From: Terricaulis sp.
GTDB taxonomy: Bacteria > Pseudomonadota > Alphaproteobacteria > Caulobacterales > Aquidulcibacteraceae
Assembly (NCBI GenBank): GCA_024707365.1
Contig: JANPZV010000003.1
Location: forward strand, 62,001-126,000
Direction of reading: 5' to 3'
Length of the DNA stretch: 64,000 nucleotides
This document shows, piece by piece, positions 36,534 through 47,027 of this stretch. How positions within the stretch are numbered: position 1 is the stretch's first letter; the number at the start of each line of letters is the position of its first letter. Made by a program: the position numbers and the translations under genes. The notes under the pieces were generated by a model. The model saw only the letters and a program-made list of their open reading frames with translations. It made no database searches and was not told the origin of the DNA.

Positions 36534-37811
36534 TTGGCCTATTCATTCGACAACGCGCGCAGCCTTCTGGCCGTGCTCGCCATTTTGCTGATCGCTTGGC
36601 TGCTTTCGGAGAATAAGCGCCGCTTTCCGATCGCGCTCGTCCTGGGCGCGATCACCGTGCAGGTGGCGCTGGTTTTGGCGCTGTTCGCCATTCCCAATTC
36701 CCAGGCGGTGCTCGCCGGCGTCACCGGCGCGGTCGATGGTTTGGCCAACGCCGCCGATAAGGGCGCGCAATTTGTGTTCGGCTTTCTGAGCGGCGGCGAT
36801 CAGCCCTATGGGCAAACGCCCGAAAGCGCGCCGTTCATTTTCGGCTTCCGCGTTTTGCCGCTGATCCTTGTGATCTCCGCGCTCTCTGCGTTGCTGTGGC
36901 ATTGGGGCGTGCTGCGCTGGATCACGCTGGGCTTTGGCTTTGTGTTCGAGAAGACGATGAACCTTGGCGGCGCCTCCGCGCTTGCCGTGGCCGCCAATAT
37001 TTTCATGGGCATGGTCGAAAGCCCGATCGTGATCCGCGCCTATCTCGATAAGCTGACGCGCGCGGAATTGTTTTTGATGATGGTGGTGGGCCTCGCCACC
37101 GTCGCGGGCTCGACCATGGTGGCTTACGCCGTGATCTTGGGCCCGGTGCTCACCAACGCGGCCGGGCATGTTCTTGTCGCCTCGATCATTTCCGCGCCCG
37201 CCGGGATTTTGCTGGCGCGCGTCATGATCCCCGAAACGCACCAATCGGGCGCGCCTTACGATCATTCAAGCGCCCTGAAATATCAAAGCTCGATGGATGC
37301 GGTCACGCGCGGGGTGCAAGATGGGGTGATGGTGGCGGTGAATGTCGCGGCCTTCCTCATCGTGTTCGTGGCCTTCGTTTGGCTGATCAACAATGCGTTG
37401 GCGCTGGCCCCGGATGTCGGCGGCGCGCCGCTGACGCTACAGCGCATTTTCGGCTATGTGTTCGCGCCGGTGGCGTATGCGATCGGGCTGCCCTGGGCGG
37501 ACGCGCAAGCGGGCGGGCAGGTGCTCGGCACGAAACTGTTCCTCACCGAATTCATCGCCTTCATCGATCTTGGCGCGATGTCCGCCGATCAGATCAGCGA
37601 ACGCGGGCGCATGATCATGACATACGCGATTTGCGGCTTCGCCAATGTCGCCTCCGTCGGCATCATGACGGGCGGGATGACGGTGCTGATGCCCGAGCGC
37701 CGCGCCGAGATCATGAACCTTGCCTGGAAGGCGCTGATCCCCGGCTTCATGGCCACGTTGATGACGGCGGCGCTGGTGGCGGCCTTGCCGGCGGGCCTGT
37801 TCGCCCCCTAA
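36534..37811 (+). CDS. Concentrative nucleoside transporter, NupC/CNT family
   Basis: 425 residues, ion-coupled uptake of nucleosides. Family motifs: ARSLLAVLAILLIAWLLSENKRRFP at the N-terminus (first helix), GMVESPIVIRAYLDKLTRAE, VAGSTMVAYAVILG and the C-terminal FANVASVGIMTGGMTVLMPE. About ten helices. The start is a TTG at 36534, placed by homology to the usual MxxFxxxRSLLG opening; the 24-residue upstream extension is not conserved-looking. Confidence 0.92.
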   Translation: MAYSFDNARSLLAVLAILLIAWLLSENKRRFPIALVLGAITVQVALVLALFAIPNSQAVLAGVTGAVDGLANAADKGAQFVFGFLSGGDQPYGQTPESAPFIFGFRVLPLILVISALSALLWHWGVLRWITLGFGFVFEKTMNLGGASALAVAANIFMGMVESPIVIRAYLDKLTRAELFLMMVVGLATVAGSTMVAYAVILGPVLTNAAGHVLVASIISAPAGILLARVMIPETHQSGAPYDHSSALKYQSSMDAVTRGVQDGVMVAVNVAAFLIVFVAFVWLINNALALAPDVGGAPLTLQRIFGYVFAPVAYAIGLPWADAQAGGQVLGTKLFLTEFIAFIDLGAMSADQISERGRMIMTYAICGFANVASVGIMTGGMTVLMPERRAEIMNLAWKALIPGFMATLMTAALVAALPAGLFAP

Positions 37812-37821
37812 GCTTAAGGCC

Positions 37822-38442
37822 ATGAAACTCTATACCGCACCCTACGCGCCCAATCCCCGGCGCGTGACGATGTTCGTCGCCGAAAAGCGCATCGCTGATC
37901 TTGACACCATCAGCATGGATTTGCCGGCGGGCGAGCACCGCAGCGAAGCCTTCCGCGCCAAGAGCCCGCTGGCGCAATTGCCGGTGCTGGAATTGGAGGA
38001 TGGCCGCTGCCTCACCGAAAGCCGCGCCATTTGCACCTATCTTGAAGCGCTTTACCCCGATCCGAATCTGATGGGCCGCGATGCGTTTGAGCGCGCCTTC
38101 ATCGAGATGTGGGATCGGCGCATGGAGCTGTTATTCTCCATGCCGCTGATGATGTGGGTGCGCCACGGCAATCCGGTGCTGGCGGCGGTGGAGCGCAATC
38201 AGAACGCTGAGGTGGCGAGCTACAATCAGGGCCAGGCCATGCGCATGGCCAAATGGCTCAACAGCGAATTGGCGGATCGGGAATGGATCGCCGGCGATCG
38301 CTTCACCATCGCCGACATCACCGCCGCCTGCGGCATGGATTTCGCCAAGATGATGCGCTGGCGCCCAGGCGAGGAGCTTTCCCATTTGCGCCGCTGGCGG
38401 CTCGCCATCGCCGAGCGGCCAGCCGGGCAGGCCGCCGCTTAA
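37822..38442 (+). CDS. Glutathione S-transferase family protein
   Basis: 206 residues. Thioredoxin-like N-terminal domain (KLYTAPYAPNPRRVTMFVAE, SPLAQLPVLELEDG, LTESRAICTYLEALYP with the glutathione-binding ES pair) and an all-helical C-terminal domain ending WIAGDRFTIADITAACGMDFA. Lies 10 bp after the transporter gene. Substrate unknown. Confidence 0.92.
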   Translation: MKLYTAPYAPNPRRVTMFVAEKRIADLDTISMDLPAGEHRSEAFRAKSPLAQLPVLELEDGRCLTESRAICTYLEALYPDPNLMGRDAFERAFIEMWDRRMELLFSMPLMMWVRHGNPVLAAVERNQNAEVASYNQGQAMRMAKWLNSELADREWIAGDRFTIADITAACGMDFAKMMRWRPGEELSHLRRWRLAIAERPAGQAAA

Positions 38443-39237
38443 GCCAAAGCGCGCCCCAGTTTCGCACCCAGTTTGTCGGCGCGTTTGCGCCAATGCTTTG
38501 CGCGCGCCTTGAGCGCTTTCAGCGCGCGCTTGGGTGTTGGCTCTGCATTGGCCGGCAGTGGTGCGGAGGTGAGGCGGTCCAGCAAGATCACCGCATCGCG
38601 CTCCTTGCCCAGCGCATCGCATAGTCGGGCGGCCAGCCTGCGCCGACGGGGGCCTGGCCAAGCGGCGCCCAGCGCCTCGGCCGCGTAGAGCCGCTCTTTT
38701 TCGCGCCGCCGCCAGCGATGGCGGGTCGGCTGATGCTTGCGAGCGAGCCCGGCCTCGCGCGCGCGGTCAGCGCGACGGATCATCTGCGCTGCGCCCTGCG
38801 CAATCTGGCGCGGTGTAGGCGCAGGCCAGACATGCGCGAGCGCGTGTAAATCTTTGAGCGCTGCCAGCACCAATTGCTCATCGGCTTGGCAAAGCGGTGT
38901 AGCGGTCGCTTCTAAATAATTCGCGGCGGTGTTGAGCGCAGTTGCGGCCTTAAGCCCCCTGGCTGCTGGCGGTGTCGCGCGCAACGCTGGCGAGCGCTGC
39001 AGCTTCACGCGCCGCCGCCATCAGCCGCATCGCGGCGCGCGCGCTTTCATCGAACACATCGGCAAGGCCCGGCGCGCCCACGCCGCCGATACGGGCGATG
39101 GCGCGCGCCCGCTTAAGCCGCACGCGCGCGGCGTGCACGGCGTTAGCCGAAAAGCCATTGTCCAGCACATCTTGGGCGGCGCGAATTTCCGCGCTAAGCG
39201 CGCTGCGCATATCAAACGCCGGATCCGGCGGTCGCAC
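38439..39237 (-). CDS. CHAD domain protein (one indel)
   Basis: About 265 residues once one base is removed from the C5 run 38955-38959, joining ARDTASSQG to LKAATALNTAANYLE. The first part has the CHAD helix pair (AVHAARVRLKRARAIARIGG), the second the repeat with KERLYAAEALGAAWPG. CHAD domains bind polyphosphate through basic helices. GTG start at 39237 follows AAAGG; ATG 39210 is possible. No CYTH domain is attached. Confidence 0.82.
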
Positions 39238-39267
39238 CTTTCGATCCTCCCCCTTGGCATTCTGCCT

Positions 39268-39736
39268 TTAGGCGATCTTCTTGAGCGTGCCCGAAAATGC
39301 AAGCAGCGTCCGCTCTTCCTGGCGGATGAGGCCGCGCACAAACAGAAGGCTCTTTGTCGCGCGCAGCACCTCGCCGCCGGCCTCCACCATGATGTTCGGC
39401 GCGCCCGCGGAAATAAATTCGCTGTTGAATGTGACGGTTACAGCGTTTGAATTGGCAAGCGCGCGCCGCGCGATCGCGAACAGAGAAAAATCCGCAAAGC
39501 TCATCAGGCAGCCGCCATGAATGGGCGCCGCCGCCGTTCAAATGGCTTTCCGTCGGCATGAAGGCGGCGCGCACGCGCCCATCGGCCTCATCGCGGAAGC
39601 AGAAGGGGCCGATGGAACTCTCGAACGGATCTGAGCCGCCGCTCCATGTGTACCAACCTTTGAACGGCCCGTCGCTGAGCATATGCGGCTCATACGCTTG
39701 CTCGCTCCCCCCTCTGCGCCCATACTCATCTCCCAT
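39268..39736 (-). CDS. PaaI-like hotdog thioesterase (one indel)
   Basis: About 155 residues after removing one base at GGG 39523-39525, which links ESHLNGGGA to IHGGCLMSFADFSLF. HGGxLMxFAD is the catalytic-helix motif of hotdog thioesterases; VTVTFNSEFISAG and VRATKSLLFV-like strands follow. Start 39736 gives MGDEYGRRGG. Probably hydrolyses an acyl-CoA. Confidence 0.85.
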
Positions 39737-39787
39737 TGAAGCGCGGTTGCTCGCATGGGCGGGCCGTGCAGGCAAGGCTGGGGCGCA

Positions 39788-40393
39788 ATGCGGTTGGTGT
39801 TCGTCATCGTGGCGGTGCTGGCGCTCTGCCAGTGCGCGTCCTCATCCGCGCGCGGGGAGGGGCGGCGCGCCACCATCATCATCGGACTCGCCGCCGCCGC
39901 CGATCAGGCTGATCCGCGCTACACCATGCTCTGGCGCCGGCTTGATGAAGAAAGCGGCGGCTTCACCGCTTATGGCTGGGGCGGGGATCGGCTCGAATTC
40001 ACCACCCATAGCGGCTCAACCGTGCGCGCGCCCGGCTTGCCGGGAGAATTTGAGGTCGCGCGCGTGGATCCGGGCGTTTACGCGCTCGATGGCGTGTTCG
40101 CTACGCTGAACGAAGATGGCGTCACCTACACCGCGCAGGGCTCCATCATCGGGCCTGAGCGCCCGGCGTTCGAGGCGCGCGCAGGCGAGGTGATCTTTCT
40201 CGGCATCTGGCAGGCGAGCATTGACGGGCACCTTGCGGTGGTGCGTCCCTGGCGGCTCTCGCAGGACGATTTGCGCGCCGTTGCGCGCGCGGCGGAGATC
40301 GAGGGCGTCATCCATCTGCGCGCCACCCGTGTTGAACCTGTTCCCTGCGCCCCCAGGCGGATTCATCCCGCGCGCGCGCGCCAAGTGTGCTGA
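39788..40393 (+). CDS. Lipoprotein of unknown function
   Basis: 201 residues; signal MRLVFVIVAVLALCQC with a lipobox-like LCQC. The mature protein is beta-rich (GEFEVARVDPGVYALDG, AGEVIFLGIWQASIDG). No family recognised. Start at 39788 chosen because the signal peptide begins there. Confidence 0.72.
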   Translation: MRLVFVIVAVLALCQCASSSARGEGRRATIIIGLAAAADQADPRYTMLWRRLDEESGGFTAYGWGGDRLEFTTHSGSTVRAPGLPGEFEVARVDPGVYALDGVFATLNEDGVTYTAQGSIIGPERPAFEARAGEVIFLGIWQASIDGHLAVVRPWRLSQDDLRAVARAAEIEGVIHLRATRVEPVPCAPRRIHPARARQVC

Positions 40394-40396
40394 GCC

Positions 40397-40846
40397 ATGT
40401 CTGATCCCGAAGATCGGCCCGCGCCCTCCAAAACGCTGCTGGCGCATGCGCGCGGCCTTGCCGCCTTGCCGGGCGAGAAGCTGGCGGAGCTGAAAGCGCT
40501 CGGCGCCGAAAAGCTGCAGGAAACCATGGCCGCGTTCCAAGCCGCGTTGCCGCATCTGCGCCAAGCGGGGTTTGAGCTGCGCGAGTTTGAGATCGAGCTT
40601 GGCGTGAACCCCAAGCTCATCCCGCATTTCATCCATGTGGCGGCCACGCCCGAGGATGTCGCCGCCGCGCGCGCGGCGCTGAAGGAGAACAAGCTCGGCG
40701 CCTCCATGCTCAGCGTGCTGATCGGCGCTGGAGAAACCCATGCGCAAATCAAAGTGCCCGGCTTTCACCGTGCGCACATGGAGATTGAGGTGGGCCTTAT
40801 TCCGGCGGTGCGGCTCCGCTTCCGTGCGGACGATGCGCGTCTCTAG
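40397..40846 (+). CDS. Conserved-looking hypothetical protein
   Basis: 149 residues, starting 3 bp after the lipoprotein gene. N-terminal half is helical and charged (GEKLAELKALGAEKLQETMA), C-terminal half beta-rich (HMEIEVGLIPAVRLRFRAD). No signal, no membrane helix, no recognised motif. GC3 pattern and tight spacing to both neighbours support it as a real gene. Confidence 0.7.
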   Translation: MSDPEDRPAPSKTLLAHARGLAALPGEKLAELKALGAEKLQETMAAFQAALPHLRQAGFELREFEIELGVNPKLIPHFIHVAATPEDVAAARAALKENKLGASMLSVLIGAGETHAQIKVPGFHRAHMEIEVGLIPAVRLRFRADDARL

Positions 40847-40855
40847 CCGCCGCCG

Positions 40856-41435
40856 ATGAGCGCAGCGCTGAGCGCCCTCGTCGAAGAGATTCGCGCCTGC
40901 CGCGCGTGCGCGCTGCCGCATGCGCCGCGCCCTGTTGTGTGGGTGCATGCCAAGGCGCGCATCCTGATCGCGGGCCAGGCGCCAGGCCGGCGCGTGCATG
41001 AAAGCGGCGTGCCGTGGGATGATCCATCGGGTGACCGCTTGCGCCAATGGCTCAATATGGATCGCGCCGCCTTCTATGACAAAACCAAGATCGCCGTCGC
41101 GGCGATGGGGTTTTGCTATCCAGGCACGGTCAACGGCGCGGACCTGCCCCCGCGCGCGGAATGTGCGCCGTTGTGGCGGGCGCGGCTTTTGCCGCTGTTG
41201 AAAAACGTGCGCCTCACCCTCTTGGTTGGGGCGTACGCGCAACATTATCATCTGGGCGCGGCGGCCAAACGCACGCTTGGCGAAACCGTGCGGGCGTGGC
41301 GTGATTATCCGGCGGATGTCATGCCTTTGCCGCATCCATCCTGGCGGAATAGCGCATGGCTGAAACGCAATCCCTGGTTCGAGAACGAGCTTTTTGCCAG
41401 TTTTGCGCGCGCGTGTTGCATCGGCCTTGCGCTGA
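40856..41435 (+). CDS. Uracil-DNA glycosylase superfamily protein (one indel)
   Basis: About 192 residues. Motifs of the Fe-S-free or short UDG group: ILIAGQAPGRRVHESGVPWD (substrate loop), TLLVGAYAQHYHLG and MPLPHPSWRNSAWLKRNPWF (the HPS leucine-loop equivalent). The frame as given runs on into the next gene; removing one T in the run 41391-41395 gives the normal end ENELLPVLRARVASALR and a stop at 41435. The N-terminal CRACALP has only two cysteines. Repairs deaminated bases or a related lesion. Confidence 0.85.
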
Positions 41436-42393
41436 CGCTGCTTGGCGCATGCTTGCCCACGCAACAGCGCATCGGCTCGCCCGCAGACGGCTTTGCCGGC
41501 CCGCGCTTTGATGTGGAGGCCGAGCGGTTCATCTCGTTTGACGGCGCGCCGCTTGGCCTCAGCACTTGGGGCAGCCCGAAGAAGAAGTCGAGCCCTGGGC
41601 GGTGCTGATCGGCCTGCACGGCATGAACGATTACGCTGGCACGTTCTTTTATTCCGGCCCCTGGTTCGCCGAGCGCGGCGTCATCACCTACGCTTATGAC
41701 GCGCGCGGCTTTGGCCGCTCGCCCCAACGCGGCGTCTGGGGCGGCGAGCGTTTGATGACCGAGGACGTCCGCGCCGCTGTAGCTGTCGCGCGCCGTCGGC
41801 ACCCAAATGCGATCATCGCCGTGATTGGCGATTCCATGGGGGCGGCCACCGCCATCGCCGCCGCTGGCGATGAGGCAGGGCTTGGCGCGGATCGGCTGAT
41901 CCTTGTCGCGCCCGCCGTGTGGGGCTGGAAAACATTGCCGGATAGCTTACGCGCTGACGCTGTGGGTCGGCGCGCACACCTTCCGTGGCGCGCTCTCGGC
42001 CCGCGCAACGTCACGCGCCGGATCACCGCCTCCGATAATCGCGAGGCGCTGCTGCGCGCCGGGCGCGATCCGCGCATGATCTGGCGCACGCGCATCGATG
42101 CGGTCTATGGCCTCGTCAATCTCATGGCGGCGGCGGCCGATCGGCTCGGCCAATTTGCATGGCCCGGTGCTGTTTCTCTACGCGCCCATGATCAGATCAT
42201 TCCGCGCAACGCAGCCTTCGCCGCCGCCGCGCGCCTGCCGGAGACAGCCCGCACCGCCTATTATGAAAATGGCTACCATTGGCTGCTGCGCGATCTGCAG
42301 GCTGAGGTGGTGTACGCCGATATTCTGGCGTTCCTGGCCGATGCGAACGCGCCTTTGCCCTCCGGCGCGGGCCCGCTCCAAGCAAATCATTAA
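41356..42393 (+). CDS. Alpha/beta hydrolase lipoprotein, lysophospholipase type (two indels)
   Basis: About 345 residues. With the T indel at 41391-41395 corrected, an ATG at 41356, inside the 3' end of the glycosylase gene, opens MAETQSLVRERAFASFARAC, then a lipoprotein-type signal with LLGACLPTQ. A second indel (G missing in 41568-41571) joins LSTWG to QPEEEVEPWAVLIGLHGMND. The hydrolase core has IGLHGMNDYAG, the nucleophile GDSMGAA and a late ENGYHWLLRD histidine. Anchored in the envelope; lipid or ester substrate unknown. Confidence 0.78.
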
Positions 42394-42419
42394 CGGGATC
42401 AGGCTATGATCACCCGGCT

Positions 42420-43393
42420 ATGGCGCTTGCTCTTAACGCTTTATTTGACAAACGCGCCCGCGCGCTGGCGCGGGCGAAATTCCGCGCCTGGTGGGAAGGC
42501 GAAGCCTTTGACGAAGAGGCCGCGCTCGCCGCCATCGCCGCCAATGATTCCGGCGATGCGGATGACGCGCTGTTTGATCCCCCCCCCATTTGACATGCCT
42601 CCGCGCCTCACTGCGCTTGGCCTGCTGTGGGGCGAGGGTCGCGTGCGCCCCGGCGACGACGGCGCCGATGCGGCCGCGCCTGCGCTTGTCGCCGCTGATG
42701 CGGAGGCGCGCGTTGCCGTGCTGGGGCCAGGGCGTGCGGGCCCGGTGATCGCCTTCGCCGGCGCGCACAAAGGCCCGATCGATATTTTCGAATGGCGCGA
42801 AGAAACCCTCGAGGCGCTGCGCTATGGCATCGCCAAGGCCGGCCTTGAAGCGCGCGTGACGGTGACGCGCATCGATCTTGAATCCTATGTCTGGGCCCCG
42901 GCAAGCTTTGACGGCTTCTGGAGCGTCGATGATTTCGCCTATTGCTCCTATCCGCCGCATCTGGCGCAGCAATTCTTCAAAGCGTTAAAGCCCGGCGGGC
43001 GCGCGGTGGTGGAAACCTATCTCGGCGCCCGCACGGACGCCTTCGCCACCGCCTTCGCCTCTTCGTTTTCCGAACCGCAGATCCGTGCGCACGGCGATTT
43101 GCTGCAAATCTTCACCGATACCGGCCTTGAACTCGTGGCCGATGAAGATGTCACCGAGGCTTTCCTGGCGCGCGCGCGCGTGCGCGTTTCCTCAATCTCG
43201 GCTCGCGCATGAGCGGGCAGAAAAGTTCGATGTTGCGGCGGTGCAGGAATTGGCATGGGAGGCTGAGGCTTGGCGCATGCGCCTGAAGCTGCTCACCCAG
43301 CGCAGATTGGAGCGTCGCTTGTTTGTGCTGCGACGCCCGGCCGAAGCGGGCGCTCAGCCCGCGGCTGAAAACGCGAACGCGCCCGAAGCCTGA
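42420..43393 (+). CDS. SAM-dependent methyltransferase-like protein (two indels)
   Basis: About 323 residues. The true start is ATG 42420 (MALALNALFDKRARALARAK). The nine-C run 42579-42587 must lose one base to join DALFDPPP to FDMPPRLTALGLLWGEG. The core has a Rossmann-like pattern (VAVLGPGRAGPVIAFAG, DGFWSVDDFAYCSYPP, ALKPGGRAVVETYLG) typical of class I methyltransferases, although the first motif is weak. A second indel near 43190 restores a helical C-terminus (RAEKFDVAAVQELAWEAEA). It converges on fbpC with a 40-bp overlap. Confidence 0.7.
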
Positions 43394-44377
43394 ATCGCCA
43401 CATCCACGCGCGCGCCAAGCGGCGTGCGCGGCGGAATCAGTGCGCGCCAAATCACGCCCTCGCTCTCCACCCGCGCCAGATCGTGTGCGCCATGGGGGCG
43501 CACATCGATCAATTGCGCTTGCCGCCCCGGCGTAAGCTTCAGCGCTTCGGCGCGCACGGCGATATCGGCTTCAGCGCCGGGGATGAGATGGCGTGCATCC
43601 ACTGCGCCGAACGGTGTTTGCGCCACGCTGTTTTTCCACGCGCCCGCGAAACACATTGATCGGCCCAAGCGCGGCGGCGGCGGCGAGCGAGGCGGGCTTA
43701 TCATACGCTTCGCGCGGCGCGGCCTCTTGCAGCAAGCGCCCGCCTTTGAGGATCGCCAGGCGATCGGCCACCATCAGCGCTTCTTCGGCGTCGTGGGTCA
43801 CAAACAGCGCGGTGGTGCCGGTTTCAGCCAGCGCCTGCACAGTCGTTTCGCGCAATTCATCGCGTAGCGCTGGATCAAGCCCGGAGAACGGCTCATCCAG
43901 CAGCACCGCGCGCGGCTTGGGCGCGAGCGCCCGCGCCAGCGCCACGCGCTGCTGCTCTCCGCCTGAAAGTTCATGCGGAAAGGCGTTTCCGCGCGCACCA
44001 AGGCCAACGCGGCCAAGCCATTCAAGCGCCAGCGCTTCGCGCGCCGCGCGCGGCAGATGCGTTAAGCCGAACGCCACATTGGCCGCCGCGCTCAAATGTG
44101 GAAACAGCGAATAATCCTGAAACACCATGCCCACGCGGCTTGGCCTCTCGGCCGGCGCTGTGCGCTTGCGCGTGGAGGCGATCTCATCGCCAAGCCAAAT
44201 TTCTCCGCCATCCACCGCCTCAAGCCCGGCGATCAAGCGCAGGATGGTGGATTTGCCAGAACCGGACGCGCCCAGCAGCGCCAGCACCTTGCCTTCGGGC
44301 GCGGTGAGCGAAACATCGTCCACCACGGCTTTGCCGTCATAGACGCGGCGCAGGTTTTTGAGCGTCACGCTGCTCAT
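43354..44377 (-). CDS. fbpC: Iron(III) ABC transporter ATP-binding protein (one indel)
   Basis: About 340 residues. Walker A LLGASGSGKST, Q-loop GMVFQDYSLFPHL, signature LSGGEQQRVALARALAP, Walker B VLLDEPFSGLD, and the switch HDAEEAL. After the core, an indel at CCC 43643-43645 leads to the C-terminal TOBE-like domain (DARHLIPGAEADIAVRAEAL), which places it in the FbpC/PotA group. Overlaps the permease gene by 4 bp. Confidence 0.9.
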
Positions 44378-45936
44378 CGCGCACCCGCGCGGCCGCGCGC
44401 GATGGAGCGCGTCAGCAGAAGGATCGGCGCAAGGCCCGCAAGGAAGATGAGCAGGCAGGGCGCGGCCGCCAGCTCCATCTGTTCGTCGAGGCGTAAGAAT
44501 AAGCGATCACAGCAAGCGTATCGAAATTGAAGGGGCGGATGATGAGGGTGGCGGGCAATTCTTTGAGGATATCGACAAACAGGATCAGCGCCGCCGCCGC
44601 AAGCGATGGCGCTGCAATGGGAAGGTCCACTCGCCAAAGCCGCCGCGCGGGCCAGCGCCCAGCGTGCGCGCCGAAGCGTCGAGGCCCTTGGTGAGCCGCG
44701 CCAGCCCCGCATCGATTGGCTGCACCCCCGCCGCCGCAAAGCGCGCGGCGTAGGCCCAGATCAGCGTCACCAGCGCAAGGCTTGCGCCCACCCCGCCAAT
44801 CCAGCCCAGTTCGCGCATCAGCCCGAACATTGAAAACGCGCCCAGCGCCAGCACCGCGCCGGGACGCCGCATAGCCCATGCCGGCGGCGAACAAGGTGGC
44901 CTTGCCCCACGCGCCGCCGCGCCGCGCGCTCACCGCGATGATCGCGGCCAGCGCCAGCGTCACCAACGCGCCGATGCTCGCCAGCGTCACGCTGTTGAAC
45001 AGCGCTTTGCCCAGCGCCCCGCCATAGGAATGCTCCACCGCGATCAGCGCCAGCCAGCCCAGCGGCAGCAGCGCGCCCAACGTGATCAACGTCGCGCAAA
45101 ACAAAAACGCACCCGCGCTCGCCAGCGGCGAAAGCGTATAGCGCGGCAGCGTACGCCAGCGCGCCGAGCCGCCGGCAAATCCCGCCCGCCCGCGCGCGCG
45201 CCGCTCAATCACCAGAAACGCGATCGCCGCCACCAGCAGCACCGCCGCAATCTGCAACGCGCCATAGGCGCTCTGATGCGCATACCAGGCGCGGAAGATC
45301 GCGGTGGAGAGGGTTGTCAGCCCAAAGTGCTCAGCCGCGCCGTAATCGGCGGCGATTTCCATCAGCGCCAGCGCGCCGCCCGCCACAATCCCCGGCCGCG
45401 CCAGCGGCAAGCCAACGCGGAAAAACAGCGCGCCGGGTTTTGCCCCCCAGCGTGCGCGCAGCTTCGAGCGCGCAAGCCGATTGGCTGGCGAACGCCGCGC
45501 GCGCGGCGAGATAGACGTAAGGATAAAGCCCTATGGCATAAACCAGCGTCGCGCCCCAGAAGCCGCGCAGCGGAAACGGAATAGGCCCGCCCGCCCATGT
45601 GAGGCCGCTATAAGCGTAGGCCAAAACGTAAGAGGGCGCGGCCAGCGGGATCACCAGCAGCCATTCAAAGACGCCGCGCCCCGGAAACCGCGTGAGGCTC
45701 ACAAGCCAAGCGGACGTCGCGCCCAGCGCAATCGCGCCCGCGCCGCCCGCCAGCGTCAGCGAAAGCGTGCCGATCACCCCATCGCGCAGCAACGCGCCGC
45801 CAAAGCGCGCGCTTTCACCAGGCGCCAGCGCAAAGCCCACCACCGCGATCGCGGGCGCCGCGCAAACCAACGCCGCCGCAACTGCAAACAGCGCGACGGC
45901 GTCGATATTCCAATTTAGCCCTCTGCGCGCCTGCAT
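44374..45936 (-). CDS. fbpB: Iron(III) ABC transporter permease (four indels)
   Basis: About 520 residues, two fused permease halves as in FbpB/SfuB. First EAA loop: ALEAARTLGGKPGALFFRVG, reached by removing one base in the T4 run 45438-45441. Further indels lie near 44864 (GYAAPGAVLALGAFSMFG), at 44637-44639 (FWRVDLPIAAPSLAAAAL, the second EAA loop) and at 44484-44487 (SYASDEQMELAAAPCLLIF). The last part DILKELPATLIIRPFNFDTL is diagnostic for iron permeases. Four breaks in one gene can only be judged as error or pseudogene; its neighbours suggest error. Confidence 0.85.
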
Positions 45937-45945
45937 CAGCCTGGG

Positions 45946-46995
45946 TTAGCGCCAGCCGACCTGCTCGTAAATGCGCGCCGCTTCCGCTTGATGGCGGCCC
46001 AGCGCGTCAAGCGGGATGTCCTCTTCCTTGAATGCGCCCATGGCGGCCAAATCCGGCGCCGGCGCAATGCTGGGGCGGATCGGGAATTCGACATTCACCG
46101 GCGCGAGCAGGTTTTGCGCTTCATCGCTCACCAGCCATTCGAGGAATTGCTTGGCCCGGCCCGGACGCTTGGCGTGGCGGGCGACGCCGCCGCCCGAGAT
46201 GTTGACGTGCGTGCCAGCGCCCGCCTGATCGGGGAAAACAAAGCCGACTTTTTCGGTGATTGCCCGGTCGGCCGCGTCCTCAGAACGCATCAGGCGCAGA
46301 TAATAATAATGGTTGCAGAAGGAGGCCTGCGCTTCGCCTGCGGCCACCGCCTTGATCTGATCGGTGTCGCTGCCTTGGGGATCGCGCGCGAAATTGGCGC
46401 GCACGCCGGCGGCCCAGGCTTGCGCATTCTCAGCGCCCAGGCGCTCGATGCGCGAGGCCAAAGTCGAAAGCTGATAGGTGTTGGAGGAAGATCGCGCCAC
46501 GATCTGGCCGCGGAAACGCGGGCCAGCCAATTGATCGAAGGAGGCGACCTCCTCGGGCTGCACCGCATCCTTGCGATACACGATAATCCGCGCCCGCTTG
46601 GAAAAGCCCCAGAACGCGCCTTCCGGGTCGCGCAGGCGCGCCGGCACATTCGTCTCCAGCGTTTCGGAGGTGACGTTCTGCAACAGGCCCGCGTCCTTGA
46701 CGCGCCAGAGATTGCCCGCATCGGCGGATACGAAGAGGTCAGCGTCCGTGGCTTCGCCCTCGGTGCGCATGCGCTCCAGCAATTGCGCGGCGTTGCCGCT
46801 TTGCGCGCGCACTTCAACGCCGGTTGCTTCCTGGAAAGCGGCGTAGAGCATTTTGTCCGCGTCATAATGGCGGGCGGTGTAGAGGTTCACGAAGGTGGGC
46901 TCGTCGATCGTCGCTTCGCGCGGGGCGCAGGCGGCGGCGAGGGCGGTGGTGGCGGCGCCAAGGGCGAAGGCGCGGCGGCTAGGCGTGAAAGACAA
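45946..46995 (-). CDS. fbpA: Iron(III) ABC transporter substrate-binding protein
   Basis: 349 residues. Tat-like/lipoprotein signal (SRRAFALGAATTALAAACAP, Cys at the lipobox), then FVNLYTARHYDADKMLYAAF, TDADLFVSADAGNLWRV and the tyrosine pair NHYYYLRLM that binds ferric iron in this family, ending VEFPIRPSI. TTG start with GGGGGA just upstream. Binds Fe(III) in the periplasm and delivers it to the permease. A perfect Fur-like palindrome lies 14 bases upstream of the start codon. Confidence 0.93.
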   Translation of the reverse strand: MSFTPSRRAFALGAATTALAAACAPREATIDEPTFVNLYTARHYDADKMLYAAFQEATGVEVRAQSGNAAQLLERMRTEGEATDADLFVSADAGNLWRVKDAGLLQNVTSETLETNVPARLRDPEGAFWGFSKRARIIVYRKDAVQPEEVASFDQLAGPRFRGQIVARSSSNTYQLSTLASRIERLGAENAQAWAAGVRANFARDPQGSDTDQIKAVAAGEAQASFCNHYYYLRLMRSEDAADRAITEKVGFVFPDQAGAGTHVNISGGGVARHAKRPGRAKQFLEWLVSDEAQNLLAPVNVEFPIRPSIAPAPDLAAMGAFKEEDIPLDALGRHQAEAARIYEQVGWR

Positions 46996-47008
46996 GGGAT
47001 CCCCCTAC

Positions 47009-47027
47009 ATTGCGAATTATTCGCAAT
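47009..47027. promoter_or_regulatory. Fur-type operator upstream of fbpABC
   Basis: ATTGCGAATTATTCGCAAT is a perfect 9-1-9 inverted repeat, the geometry of a Fur box, 14 bases upstream of the fbpA start codon. Iron-replete repression of the transporter is expected. Confidence 0.82.
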
